Shown here: positions 49,861 to 62,950 of the stretch, piece by piece
How the letters are laid out: every line of letters starts with the position of its first letter
Numbering within the stretch: position 1 is the first letter of the stretch
Assembly (NCBI GenBank): GCA_025267735.1
Contig: CM046309.1
Location: 29,768,702 to 29,832,701, forward strand
From: Mactra quadrangularis
Lineage: Eukaryota > Mollusca > Bivalvia > Venerida > Mactridae
DNA: 64,000 nucleotides
Direction: 5' to 3'
Made by a program: the position numbers and the translations under genes
Notes under the pieces: generated by a model
The model's input: the letters and a program-made list of their open reading frames with translations, nothing else
The model's database searches: none
Told to the model about the DNA's origin: nothing

Positions 49861-52800
49861 ATGGATATAATGACAGCCAACAGTTCCAATATCACAGTGA
49901 TAGAGAATGTTACAACATCAACAACATTTGTGATAGAAGATGCTGTGTTTGGTAATGATTCTATCATAACTACAAACTGGACTGCTATGTCATTGGGATG
50001 TTTATCATGGGAACAACCAAATCATGCAATTTTTCAGGTAAGCATGAGCCTTTCAATGGAAAGAGGGTTTATGACCCCCATCCGAAAAAAAATAAAAATA
50101 AATGAACTTTCAAAACTTGAATAATGATAGGTATCACAATGACAGTTTTCCTTTAAAAAGGCTTTTAAAAAGATTCAAGTGGAATCCCAAAGATAATCTG
50201 TATCCCCACTTAGTTATGTGGCCAAAAAGTTACATGACTGTCAATTTACAGCTGATTAGCTAAAACAGCTTTTCTTGATCATTAGCAAATAGATAATACA
50301 GTAAAAACTCTGAAAACCGGACCTGGTCCGGACTGACCAAAAGTCCGGTTTTCAGAGGATTCCGGTTTTCAGAGGTTTATACAGAATCACATATTAAAGT
50401 CAGCTATGGGTTTGGTGGGACCTTTTCCTATGTTAAAAGAAAGGCTCAGCTATATCTTATTTTATTTTTCATTTAAGTTTGGTTAATTTTGGTTTGGTAA
50501 GTATAAATTAATTGAGAAAAAGATAAAATTGAAATAATAACTTTTCTTTAGTTACATTTACATGTTAGCAATGGATTTAAAATGCATTCAAATAAATAAA
50601 TGATAAATATGGATGCTATTCTTATTTTAAATGAATTCATATAAACACATAACAACAACAATGTCATATAAGCATGTAATGATTTCCAATATCTTACTCT
50701 ATGAAAAGATATTTTATGTCCTTACAATTAACAAACTTTGGTAATTTTGAATACAAACATGTAGCCTCTTTAATTGTATAAAAACAATATTTGAAATTAA
50801 AATATTTTCACAAATATCTCTACAACAAAACATGTTTATACAAAACAAACATTATAAAAATCCTTAACAATGACAGACTAGAGTTTTTCACGCCTGTTTC
50901 GTAACATTCTGTAACATTCGCTAACAGTCATTATTGAACGGCCTGTTAGGGGAAAACGTTTAAGGCCAACAGCTAACGGTTTTAGTATATAGTACGCGAG
51001 TATGAAACAACCTGAAACAAAAAAGTTCCAGTACATTTTGCTAATTAGGAACTGCCATTGCGAATAGACTATATCCGGAATTCAAATATTTGGGTTTTCC
51101 CCTCTGGTACAAACAAACTTTCACTGTTACAATGAAAACACGTGTAAAAAGAACAGTAGGATTTAATCCACTAGTTCGTGCTGTTCAGCAATAATGTGTA
51201 GAAAACTTTGTTAGTACCGCCTGTGCACGGATGAAAAAACCCATAAATCTGAATACCGGATTAGGTCTATTCAACGAAGTCGGCGGTGTAACTCCCGTTG
51301 ATTTAGATCAAAACATTTACAAAAAACAAGTAAACAAGAAAACAAGTCCTCCTTTCCGAATTCTTCTTATAAAATAGAAGTAACGACTCTCTTGTCCACC
51401 ATCTTTAAACGTTCACACTTCAACGGATCGTTCAATTAACCGTTCATAACAGTAACGGTGATTGGCTAACGTTAAATGCTTACTGAACGCAGGGCTGCTT
51501 GGGATTATGATTAACTAACTTTCTTAATACACAAATTTTTGACACATAGCGTCCGGTTTTCAGAGGATGTTTTATGCATATTTATCATTAGAAGCCATGG
51601 CAAAGGGTCCGGTATTCGGAATTCAGAGTTTCCGGTTTTCAGAGGATATTTTTCAATGCATTTGATAGGGAAAAATAAGTGACTTCAAAAATCGTCCAGT
51701 TTTCAGAGGATTCCGGTTTTTAGAGGGTCTGGTTTTTTTAGAGTTTTAATTGTACATCATACTTCTTTAGATGTTATCAATTTGAATTCATTGTTACCAG
51801 TGCCATATTGAAGAAACTTCTTTTATTTAAAAGGATTAACTCCAAATTACCATCACTTGTCAATTAACAATCAACATTTAAAGTATCTGTTAGTATTAAA
51901 TCTTTGATAATACTCAAAACATTCTTGTTATGTTGTAGGTTGCTAATGCTGTTTTCTTCATTGGATTAATGTGTCCAAATATAAAACATGGTGGTCTGGT
52001 TCTACATGGAGCATTTGTCTTAAGTATGCAATACTCTTTATTTTATGTGACAATCATAGTTGTTAGTTCATTAGGGTGTGTAAATATGCTTTATTTCATA
52101 TATATAGTATTAATATCAATTTATGTCATGTTAAGAAAATAAATGTCTTTATGCATTCTGCATTAAAATGAATAAAATTTATGTACAATTTTGAATGTGT
52201 AGACATAAATCATGTGATAACAATTGCCTATCAGTGATTCCATAACAAACTAATGTGTTATCTCAATAATTCTAACTTCTTCAAGATAAATCATTATATA
52301 AAAAATTCATAGTTCATTTGTTTTTTATTATTATATTGCAAATGCGTGGATTATAATGATAATTTACTATTTATTCTAGGTTTTCTCCTGTTGTCAATTT
52401 GGGCCTGGGTGATTCTATGTGCACCTGATTATTTCTCCTGGAATTTTGCATTCATGATAATCAACATGATTCAAACCTTTATGATTCTATATAATATTAA
52501 ACCTATAAAATTTGATGAAAATATGGAGAGATTGTACCAAGATGTATTCCAATGTATGAATGTTTCCAGGTAGGTTTATAATAGAATGTAGCAGAGGAAT
52601 GATGCAGCATTTGTACTCCCACACCTTCAAGCTAGCTTTTATGGCAACATGATAGTGTGTCCATATAGGACTCAAAAGGTTGTGGGTTTGAATCTCTGTT
52701 CTGACCATGAAAATTTTATCTGGTTACAAGATGATTACTGGAACTCAAAATATTGGGTTTTCCACCACACTGACTATGTACAAAGAAAGCTATTTGCAGA

Positions 52801-55800
52801 TTATTACTGAAAATTATGAGACTAAAAAATTAACTCTATTGTCCTCACACATGAGGCTACTGTTACAGTTCTTGAATGATGTAATGTTCATCATGCAACA
52901 GTGGGAAGTTTGATGTGTGTAAGAATAACTCACAAAAGCTGAAGGCCTGAATGGCAGTATAGCACGTATGCACATTAATTATTTTCATGAAATCATTTAT
53001 TGATTATCATATTAAAATTTGTATAAAAAATAATTATAATGGTTTTGTTTCTAAGTCTGTAATATTTACTAGTTCATTCATTCTGTATTTTCATTACAGA
53101 AAGTTATTTAAGAAGTTGATAGATCAGAACTATTGTTTACAATCAACATTATATGAAGGAGATGCCTATGCTGTACAGAATATAACAAAAACTGATAGAC
53201 TTGGATTACTTGTATCTGGATCGTATGTAATTTGGTTTTTTTGTAGTATTGTTAACATTTATTGTATGATTACTAAAACCCTGTTAGGATTTTTATTATT
53301 ATGATGGCCCAAGTTAGATTTTAATGGCAACCAAATGATTACTGTCAGTTAGAAAATGCCTGGTTATCTCAGTGGCATCTGGCTACAAGTTCAGAGATAG
53401 TGGGGTTGATATGTACAACATGATTTTTTCTTAATGGTTATAATTAGCCGGATTTTTAAACGATGCATTAACAATTAAATTACGTTAAAGTTTTTTATTT
53501 ACCTTATATTTCTGGCATTTGTAGTTTTTTTCAAAGTTTTCAGTATGTTTGATATCTTTCTCATTTAGGGTCAGATATTGATGAAACTTCATATACATAG
53601 ATTACATGCCATGTGATGAACGGAAAGTAGCTGCTACTCCTCTTGGCTTAATTATAGATTTTTTGCATTAGTAGTTTTTTATGTCTTATGCCTTTTTAGT
53701 AAAATATTCAGTGGATTAAAAAAACTCTTCCTTTAAGATGAATTATTGCCCTTGGTATACCTTTTTGTATGCAATTTATCAAATATGACTTTCTTTTGTA
53801 ACAACATGAACTTGATCAAAATTTTCCTGATCCTCAGAAAAATCTGGCTATAATGTGGTTTTCTCATTATATTTCTTGTTTATTGGTAACTTTACTTCAC
53901 ATATCATGGTCCCATGCTAACAGAGTTAACCATAAATATAGCCAAATACATGTATGCACTATTTTTTTAATGTATCAATGTTTTGTATTTCAGCATGAAA
54001 GTTTACAGTCAACAAAATTTATTACATAATATCGAAGAAATGGAATTTATAGATTCACCAGAATTTGAGAGTAGTGTTACAGGAGAGGAAAAGTTTCAGG
54101 TAATAAATCTTTTGGAAGTTTTAGTCTTACTGGATTAAACTTCTAGTCATAAAAATATTTACTGTTAAGCATTCAGAAAGATGATAATTTGAATGCAAGC
54201 ATTTTATACATGAATTTTTTCTGTGCGTCTCTAAATCAAGGAGAAGTCCAGTCCCAGCTACTAATAAAAAGTATACAATATATTCTTTTAAAAGTGTATA
54301 TCTATATGACTAGAGATATTACAGCTTAGGTCACATCATTTGTCACTACCACCTGCTAAATTCATGCATGTTTGAGTTGCCTTTTGTTAAAAATTCTTTG
54401 AATAGAAGAACATTCACAGCTTAGTAGATTCATACCAGTTGCATGTAAGCAGACCAAATCTTGTCCTTGCAACAGCAGAAGAATCCGTATGACTTTTAAC
54501 TTGTCCTGGTGGTTTAAGTTGACTAATAGGAAACCCCAATTGATTTTAGGGTCAATTGGCTGAAGTCACCTCTACAGTAAAAACTAAACGTTGTCCTCGA
54601 GGAATTCTGAACACCCAATAATCAGCTGGCTGTAAAATGAATTTCATCCTTTTCAATACATTTCCATATCAAATATCTTAAACACAAAAACAAGTACATT
54701 GTACATTTGATAAGGGGATGTTGTTCAACCAGCATTTCTTGTTGTTAATCAGCTCACTATTGTTATCAATATATTTTCAGGTATCTGTATATGCTGCAAG
54801 TACTTGTCACTATATCTACTGGCCAAGACAATCCTTAGAATATCTACTACTGAAAGAACCATTTCTAGCTACTGTATTGAATACAATCATGGGACGAGAT
54901 ATCACTAATAAACTGTATGCTCTTAATAATAGAGCTAATAAGGTAAAGATATTGTGTATGTGAATTGAATATACTATAATTTATATCAGTAATGAAAATG
55001 TTTATGAACAAAATTTAAGGCAACTTAAAATAATTTCTTGTTGTTATTGATGCAGCTTTGTCACTGCTCATTTCATTAAAAATGTACTCCGAAATGCGAT
55101 GGTGTTCAGTTTGAAATAAGAATGCATGATATATTTCTATGATTTAAAGAGTAAGGTACTCCCATCAACTTAGTGTTTTGCTGTGGAATAAAATGCATGC
55201 ACTTGTTTGCATGCATAGGCATTAAAGTAAGAATGTGTTACACAAGTGATTACATGTGCATGAAGCAGCGTAAAGTAACATCAATGTCTATTGTGTACTG
55301 TAAATGCTCTATTAAAAGTCAGTGCAAATCTAGTCTTACTACATGTACATGAAGTAAGATGTAGGCTAGTTTTACACTGACCTATCTTAATGTGTATCAT
55401 AGAAATGTTTATATACTACAGGAGCATGAGACCACAACTTTGGAATCTAATGGAAACAAGGGAGGTCATAATGTAGGACATGGTGATTTACGTCGTATAT
55501 TAGCACAATTATCTAATACTGTAACAAGTCCTAGACAACCACCAGTTCTTGTTAGAGATTTAAGTAAGAAATGTTTAATGGAGGAACAAGAAGACAGTGA
55601 TGGTAGGTTGGATAGTTTTATTTACAGTGAATTCTCATTACTATGCTGATAGCTATAAGAGCAAATTGGCATTTCAGTCATTTTCAAAAATATTTTTGAG
55701 AAGAAATTATAAGCTTCTGTTGATGAAAATGATAGCATGTTTTTATTCGATTACCCATCCTCTGCCTACACCAACTTTATTCTATCTGAGTCTAGCTAAA

Positions 55801-56484
55801 TGTTGATGTCCATGTGTGCAATGTAAGAAAAATATAATTTCCCCTTAATTTCCATGTTTTCGCTTTTAAAAAAGAAATCCACCACCTATACCTTTATTCC
55901 TTTTGGTTGTCTTGGAATCTTAATTAGGGGTATTTTATCTCAGAAAGATCATGGAATTTTTTTCAAACAGTTAATACAAACTTGAAGGTAAAAATAAATC
56001 CTGTAGTATAGAAGATAAAGATAGGTATTTGCACTCTATGATATGGTGAACATATGGAACAAGTTATATTTGACTTATAAAGTATGATTTGAGGTCCTTA
56101 TACAAGTTTACAGACTAGCTAGTCCAAGCTAAAATAGCATATAACCTAAAGCAGGTGCTGGTTCCATGTTTGTGTAGTGTGTAATGTACACTCAGCCAAA
56201 TTATACAATGATAATTTTTGCAGAGTTACTTGCCCTTGGTCTATTGATGACAGGGTGATGTCACATTGAAAAAAAAGTTTTATTACTGTATGTTATATTA
56301 TATATTTACAGATCAATATTCAGGTGGTGAAGATATAGACAGTATCAATGCTAACTCTAAATTATTACCAGACAAGAAATCACCACAAACCAACTCTAAT
56401 CAATCTATACCATCAAGTACTGGAATACATTTTACTATGAGAGATCAACCTAAAATACACTTTAACATTCCACCTAAATATTAG
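49861..56484 (+). CDS. Popeye domain-containing protein (POPDC1/BVES-like)
   Basis: Eight coding exons in consistent phase: 49861-50037, 51939-52023, 52380-52569, 53100-53222, 53994-54099, 54781-54942, 55422-55602 and 56312-56484 (stop TAG). The product is 398 residues (human BVES about 360). The N-terminus has three N-glycosylation sites (NSS, NIT, NVT, residues 7-19). Three membrane spans follow at about 55-72, 79-101 and 106-128. The Popeye domain keeps both cAMP-binding signatures, FIDSPEF (210-216) and FQVS (226-229; usually FQVT), then GRDITNKLYALN as in vertebrate GKDITNKLYSLN. The tail is Ser/Asn-rich. POPDC proteins are plasma-membrane cAMP effectors, best known in heart and skeletal muscle. 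The vertebrate subtype cannot be assigned by eye. Intron 1 carries a 1.45-kb transposon. Confidence 0.93.
50299..51752. mobile_element. 1.45-kb pogo/Tigger-like non-autonomous element in POPDC intron 1
   Basis: Left end CAGTAAAAACTCTGAAAACC and right end (reverse complement) CAATTAAAACTCTAAAAAAA lie inside TA dinucleotides (50297-50298, 51753-51754). TCCGGTTTTCAGAGGA-like words recur near both ends (about 50331, 50360, 51551, 51630, 51688 and 51708), as subterminal binding repeats. No transposase frame. Confidence 0.75.
52615..52760 (+). mobile_element. Degenerate tRNA-derived SINE in POPDC intron 3
   Basis: TATGGCAACATGATAGTG (A-box-like) is followed by GGTTGTGGGTTTGAATCTC (B box, about 52679-52697). 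The tRNA fold is not complete. Extent uncertain. Confidence 0.5.
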
Positions 56485-56515
56485 AAAACTGTTGAATTGA
56501 TATCGTTGAATTGTT

Positions 56516-56580
56516 TTCAACTGCCAGTGGTACATACATTAACCCCATAGGTTAATGTATGTGCTCCACTGACAGTTGAA
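56516..56580. repeat. TTCAACTG hairpin just after the POPDC stop
   Basis: TTCAACTGCCAGTGG..ACATACATTAACC pairs with GGTTAATGTATGT..CCACTGACAGTTGAA. Starts 32 bases after the stop, so it would form a stable stem in the 3' UTR. Same arm family as 245-275 and 61342. Confidence 0.75.
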
Positions 56581-57885
56581 TAAAATTAACAAAGGCAAAG
56601 TCTATGGGTCAGCACAGAGCTACTTTTTATCATCTTGTATCTACATGTGGTTAGATTAGGTTTGGTCTGACTCATTGAAGTGGAATTCGACACAATATTA
56701 AATTACTGATATAGTTTGTAAAAATTGACCTGAGACAAAACAATGCAATTTGAATCTGATTTGTATACATTAAAATGGTTAAATGTAGTGTGGTTACTGA
56801 GGCCTGTAATGTATTAATCTGCCTCTGTTCAATTTTTTACGAACTTGACCTTTTTTAACTTAAAAGTATTTTCATTTTTGTCTCTTCTCTTGATCTTCCT
56901 CAATTTGGATTATGTGATTTACATTATGTTGTTTTAAAATCTTGATAATCAGATTGAATTAATATGAGAGTTTCAGTTTAAAATGCGAGTTTCAGTGAAA
57001 ACGCACTTGCGTTTAGATAAAAAATGTTTTGGAGGGAAACTTGCGTAACAATTTTTAATCCTCTGCCTTATTAAGGAGGTATTCATTTTTGAAGATTCAT
57101 TATTTGCTACTTAATATTAACTACATGGGTGTGTCCATCCTGAGTTATATTTTGGCTTAGCTTTCTAGGATTATAGTGACATTTAAATGAAATGTAATTG
57201 GAATATGTTTAAACTTTGGGTAGAAGTTTTAGATTTTAAATGTTTCTCATAACAGCCTAATCAACCAACACAATTTAATTTAACTTTTTAAGACATATTG
57301 TGATGTATTAAGAAATATTGAATGCTCATAATTTCCTGAATGATTAAGATAATTGAACAATTTTTCACCATAATGTTTTTAATTTGTTTCCATATCTGTT
57401 TTTCATTACTGAATCTTTCATAACATTTAAATGAATCAGTGTTGTTTTTGTATTGTTGTTACTGATGTTAATATATTAAAGAGTTTTCAAAACACAGCAT
57501 AATATATCATAGTATTACCTTAGATAAAGTTTGTTAAATATTCTATGATTCTATAATGTTATACACTAATGTTTCATATATTTATTGTTATTACAAGAGT
57601 TGTATCAGTATTTCAATTAGTATAGAGCATTATAATATTTGTTGTATTAGAGTATTTTCAAAGTATTGTTGTGATATGTTACGGTCAGTAGTTTTTAAGC
57701 CAGACTTTTTAAAAGAAAAGATTCTGCTTACAGATAGACATGAATGTGTGGATGGTCTTCTTGTGAGCCAGACAGGTTGATGTTTATCAAACCTTATCCA
57801 AGTGATTATCAGTGAAACACCTTGCCCTTTTTTTCACATGTAGATCAGCAGAAGTCGACTTTCAATTTTGGTAATTCACAAGGTC

Positions 57886-57927
57886 AAAGATCAAGGTCAC
57901 TATGGGCAAAGATCAAGGTCACTATGG
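57886..57927 (+). repeat. 22-bp direct repeat, AAAGATCAAGGTCACTATGG x2
   Basis: Two copies head-to-tail with period 22. AGGTCA-like half-sites of nuclear receptors occur in each, possibly by chance. Confidence 0.6.
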
Positions 57928-58652
57928 TAGTTAATGATATGAAGTTACGAATGTTTCTGCTTAATAAACAGGACCTGGCATATAAAGATTTCCATAGACC
58001 ATGAAACACCACTATAGGCCTATTGTCTGAAAATGAGATATCTGGCTATGACAAGGTCTTCACATTTTTATAATCTATAGACGTTTATATTATTATTATG
58101 TTGTATGTATTATGAGTGCTATTGGTTGTTATATACTGTTGTATCTCTTCTACAAGTTTTTACCTAGAGGTGTTTATTGTTGTTCAAGATTTATCATTAC
58201 ATTGTTACTTTTATTATAACCTTGTTCAACTATGATGTTTCCTATCATTATTTATATTGTTAAAGTCAATTTGTAAGAGTTGTCCATTTCATATAATGTA
58301 ACCTGATACTATTGTAACCCCATCGGGTTACACTATTTTTAACTGATCTGATCTGCATGTCTTATATATAATATACATTTTATATTTTTCATTTCATATT
58401 TTTCTTTATACGTATACATCTGTATAAACAAACTGGCACTCAAACGACCATTGGATTTCTCTACTGGTCCACTACCACATATGTTTAACAGTTTAACTAT
58501 TGTGTTAAAATTTTCCATTTTTACTTTTAAGTTTCTGACTAAGATTCAATCAAAATTCTTCTATAAGCTGATAATCTGCCTGTAATTTGTTCTAGCTTGA
58601 TTAATACATGTTTGTGAGACAATTAGTGGGAATGAATCCTGGCTATCATAAG

Positions 58653-59522
58653 CACTGGCACCAGAGTTCATATCTTATGATCATAAAATAATGCGTACAT
58701 CCTTATATGTAGTTTCCTGTGCATACATACATGCACACTACCTTATATAATAATATACATGGTATTGAACGTTTTCTGCAGTGCTTACGGCCCTAACCGT
58801 TTTTCTTCAATTCTACTTATATCTGAAAGAAAATATCGGTCTCGATTTAAGGATTAAACATTCCTCTAACATCATGCAAAGTTACAAGTTTGTATCTAAT
58901 ACTGTTTTTATAAAGTTTATAATAATTGTAATATCACTAGTTTGCAGCGATTCAACATCACTACTGACTTCCTGTTTAACTTAACCTGGTTCCCTGGACT
59001 AATGTAAATACGTACATATTCTATTTATATAACTTACGAAGCGTAAATGTTTACCTAGACAGCGCCTTCTGATTAGGTTTAGATTTGGCGCGCTTTATTG
59101 ACAAGGTACTGGAAAAGCCTCATGGAGTATATCATCCAATCAGATTATGCCGGTAAATGCGTCATAATTAAACTGGAAATGAACAGTGAATCTCAATCGC
59201 TGCAAAATGATAATATAGAAATAACTATTAATTTTATGATAACCTTTCAAGATATAAAGTTTTTGAATAGCCTGTTTGTAAAGAAATGTTTAATCTACAA
59301 ATCGAGACCGATATTTGCGTCCAAATATATTCCTAAAGGTAAAAATAATCTGTCAGACCGTACTTACTGTAAAATGGTTCAATACCATGTGAATATTATA
59401 TAATGAAAATAAAGTTTTAACTCGTACACGATAATGTATACGTGACTGATTTTTAAAAGTGTTTGTTGACAAAATATTACATGTGTGCGTATTTAATGAG
59501 TGTGAGGACTCTGGTGCCAGTG
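58653..59522. mobile_element. 870-bp hAT-like non-autonomous element with exact 8-bp TSD
   Basis: TIR CACTGGCACCAGAGT at the left and its perfect reverse complement at the right. The exact 8-bp direct repeat ATCATAAG flanks it (58645-58652, 59523-59530). The 8-bp duplication fits hAT. The two open frames inside (67 and 101 codons) show no transposase resemblance. Confidence 0.88.
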
Positions 59523-60639
59523 ATCATAAGTTCTTGTTTTTACTTTCATAATATTTTTGATAATTAAATTCGATAAAATTGTATAAATTTTGTAATATTT
59601 TTACTTAGTAAATCAGTATTATTCTTGCCTAAGTGTATGACATATTTTTATCATTCTGATCTGCCATATTTTAGTATTTGTTATGTTTTTGTTTGATAAA
59701 TGCTTTTTTATAATTTAGTGATTTTGTTATACTTTTTATACTTGGATGTGAGATAGAACTTCATAATGTCTCAATTCATATTTTAATTCTTCATTGTCAG
59801 ATAAGCTTATCCAACAATGCAGAATTTTAAAGTGAATGGTGACATCATATGCCAATGGACAATTTTAAACCAAGTGCATTAGAGTTCTACCTCACAACTC
59901 AAACAGTTATTTTGTTGTGTATCTTATCAAAATTGGTGCCATATTTTCCTGTTTTTTTATGTTTTTATATATTTTATATTACATGTTGAACCCAGTTCAG
60001 AATTTACAGTTCTTTCTTTATTATCTAATCTTGCCACTTTATAAATGTGATTACCTTTATTTATTTGTTGTGATATATATTTGTTAAGTATATTGTTATT
60101 TTAAAACTTTAGTCATGCCTATTAAGCCATATAAACTAATGTTTTTTGTTCTACATGTTTATACAATTACATGTATTCAATTTATGACTTATTATGTTCA
60201 TTGTTTTACAAGAAATCTTAATATGTTTTGTCTGTTTTGTTTTAGAAATATGAATCTCTTATACTAATTCCAAATACTGAATTCAATGTATTTTACAATG
60301 TTTTATTTAAGGTGATAAAATCATTGCCAAAACTTTAAATATTGTGATCAAGTGTTTAGTTACTTGTTAATTATGTACATATATTGTACATGTATGATTC
60401 AAAACCATTGAATGGTTTGATTATCCTATAAATCCCTTCATGGTTAAAGGGTAAAGATGTTATTTCTAAATTACTGTAATGTTTTGAAGGTTGGGAGTTT
60501 GATCACAGCCATTGATTTGATTCAGAACTCAAGTTGATGGGGGTTTCATGCTGGAAAAAAATTGACCCTATGTACCTGTGTGACCCATTGATAAAATAAA
60601 AAAAATTTTAACGTCGTATTCAACACATATTTAGGTTAT

Positions 60640-60794
60640 ATATACGATGACCAGCTCTTCCTACTATAGGTTTCCTGGACATTTTTTCTGTCACCAGTAC
60701 TAACTTACCCTACCTTGAGGCTGACAACTCATATATAGGGTATGACCTACCGCGACTGAGACAGACATGCTAACCACTACGCCACGGCCGCGGC
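60640..60794 (-). mobile_element. tRNA-derived SINE, - strand
   Basis: On the - strand the head reads GCCGTGGCGTAGTGGTTAGC (good A box, 60784-60770), then ATGTCTGTCTCAGTCGCGG. The B box is degenerate (GTAGGTCATACC). The body runs to about 60640. Confidence 0.55.
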
Positions 60795-61341
60795 TTGATA
60801 AAATAAAAAAAAATAAAACAGTAGGACATGAGAAATGAAAATAAATTGTTTCACACAGATTCATCCTGTACAAACAGCTTTCAGCCGGAAAAACCCATAA
60901 TTTGAGTTTGAAAACTGTACTATTGACCATTGCTGTTTATGTAAGAATCCAGGTATTTTTTATATAGGATAGTTCTGATGAATCCCAATATATCTCTTAC
61001 TGAGAATGGGAGTCTGGTCCTGTGTATCCCAGGTACAATGGTTAGGTTCTGCTGAATATGACTCCTACTGAAGAAATGGTGGCAAGTAACCAAAACAAAT
61101 CCAACCAAAATCTAGTCATATTATCCAGTGATAATTATTGTTATTATTATTGTTGTTAGTGAACACATTGTTGTAATTTGTTTTTATTAGATAGAAATAA
61201 ATGTCCCAGCACTTATTTCATTGAGTTGTTTTTTATCATAGTTCTTGTACATGAAATATAAACATATAGGTTTAATACCCAGCTTCTGAAGGTAATACCC
61301 TTCCATTAGCAATTGACATTCACTTTTTTATATATGATTCA

Positions 61342-61362
61342 ACTGTCAGTGGCACTGACAGT
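61342..61362. repeat. Perfect 21-bp palindrome ACTGTCAGTG-G-CACTGACAGT
   Basis: Preceded by TTCAACTGT, so related to the hairpins at 245 and 56516. Another partial copy (AGTGCCACTGACAG) is at about 61446-61460 in inverted orientation. Confidence 0.7.
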
Positions 61363-61489
61363 AACTCGGCTGATTAGAATATTCACTACAATACTTTTGT
61401 GCTCATTCTCAATAAAAATATATTTGAATCTCAAGAGTTGATGTAAGTGCCACTGACAGATAAAATCAAACAATTTTGAATGTACCCCT

Positions 61490-61740
61490 TGAACTGCAAG
61501 AGAAATCTACAAAACAAGGTTAATACCGCCTTTGAACTGCATGTAAATTCTACATATGATTTAATTATCTGAACTGTATGAGAAATATACCGCCAATGTA
61601 ATTATCTCCCTTGAACTGCATGAGAAATCTACATACAATGTAATGAACTCCCTTGAACTGCTTGAGAATCTATGTACAATGTAATTATCTCCCTTGAACT
61701 GCTTGAGAAATCTACATACAACGTAATTATCTCCCTGGAA
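61490..61740 (+). repeat. Minisatellite, ~42-44-bp period, about six copies
   Basis: Units like CTCCCTTGAACTGCTTGAGA followed by AATCTACATACAATGTAATTAT, diverging towards the left end. Confidence 0.85.
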
Positions 61741-62950
61741 TTAGAAGTAAACTTCCATTAACTAAAAGTACATACTTAAATCAGTGAGGTTATCAATTCA
61801 TGGTAATTTGTACTTTCATTTCCTTCTTGGTTTATCTAACATCAATAGTATGATAAAAGGATGAGTTGATGAAAAGCTGATAGTGAGTTATCTGATACAA
61901 TAAAGTTACACTATATAAGGACCACCTTGATTATTGCAAAAGCATACAATATATAAGTAAATTTGTAAGTTCCATATTCTTAATTCCAGATGAAGTCTGT
62001 TCTGCTATAAAGATCTTTAATTTTGATGATTCTTATAAATACATGTATGTAATGTTTATGTTTGGAGATGTTGTATATGGTGCATTTGCTACTTTGACAT
62101 CTCAAGGGTCAGTTGATCCACTTTGACTGCTCTTGGAGTAGCTTTGATGTTTGGCCCTAGTTTTTACTAGACCTAAGCACATATATTTGCCAATGGTTGA
62201 CAACTGTCCAAATGAATTTTTAAAGCAACTAAGAATAAAGAAAAGCCATGGCACAAAATGCATGACCAAACTCCAATAAGATTTTTGAATCTACTGCCAC
62301 AAACCATGGATTGACAGCCAGATAGGCTTCCAACTAAGCTTATTGAGCAGGCTTCTTCGTGTATGTATAAAGTAAAAACTGTTAGATAATAATTTCATAC
62401 CTCGTATCATACTAATATATACACTAAGATAACAAAGATCTCTAAATTGACGGGTCAGAACAAAAATCGTCTATATTCTTTGTTTACATTCAGTTAGATT
62501 AGTTTGTACTGAGCCATCATAATATTTTATCATATCCACATCCTTGGTCAACTTAAGATTGAAGATCACCAAAATTTACCTCCATATTAACTATTGAAAT
62601 ATCTTAAACTATTTGATTATCACTGAATAATCGTAAATTGATAAAATGATAATAAGAACATCATTGAGGCTGTCATGTGATACAATAAATATCACATGAG
62701 TTATACTTCATAAATAAACAAAATGATTGATATGGCCCTATGAATTTATGTTTGATTATCAATACCCAGTAGTTAAATTTCAACAAATGTTGATCGAAAT
62801 ATAATTACATTAAAATATTGACTTATACACCTTCATTCAGTTTTTGGAAACAAAGCCGATCTTGTGAATTTAGAATTTTCTTCTATGATATAAGTTTAAT
62901 TAATACTAGTATATTGTTAGACATTTTGTAGGTGTAATACTAGTATTAAG

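Larger units (their letters stand above)
56485..62950. other. POPDC 3' UTR and intergenic region
   Basis: 6.5 kb with no supported exon on either strand. The POPDC 3' end is not resolved because several AATAAA words occur. Contains the hairpin at 56516, a short direct repeat at 57886, a hAT-like element (58653-59522), a SINE (60640-60794) and a minisatellite (61490-61740). Confidence 0.5.
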
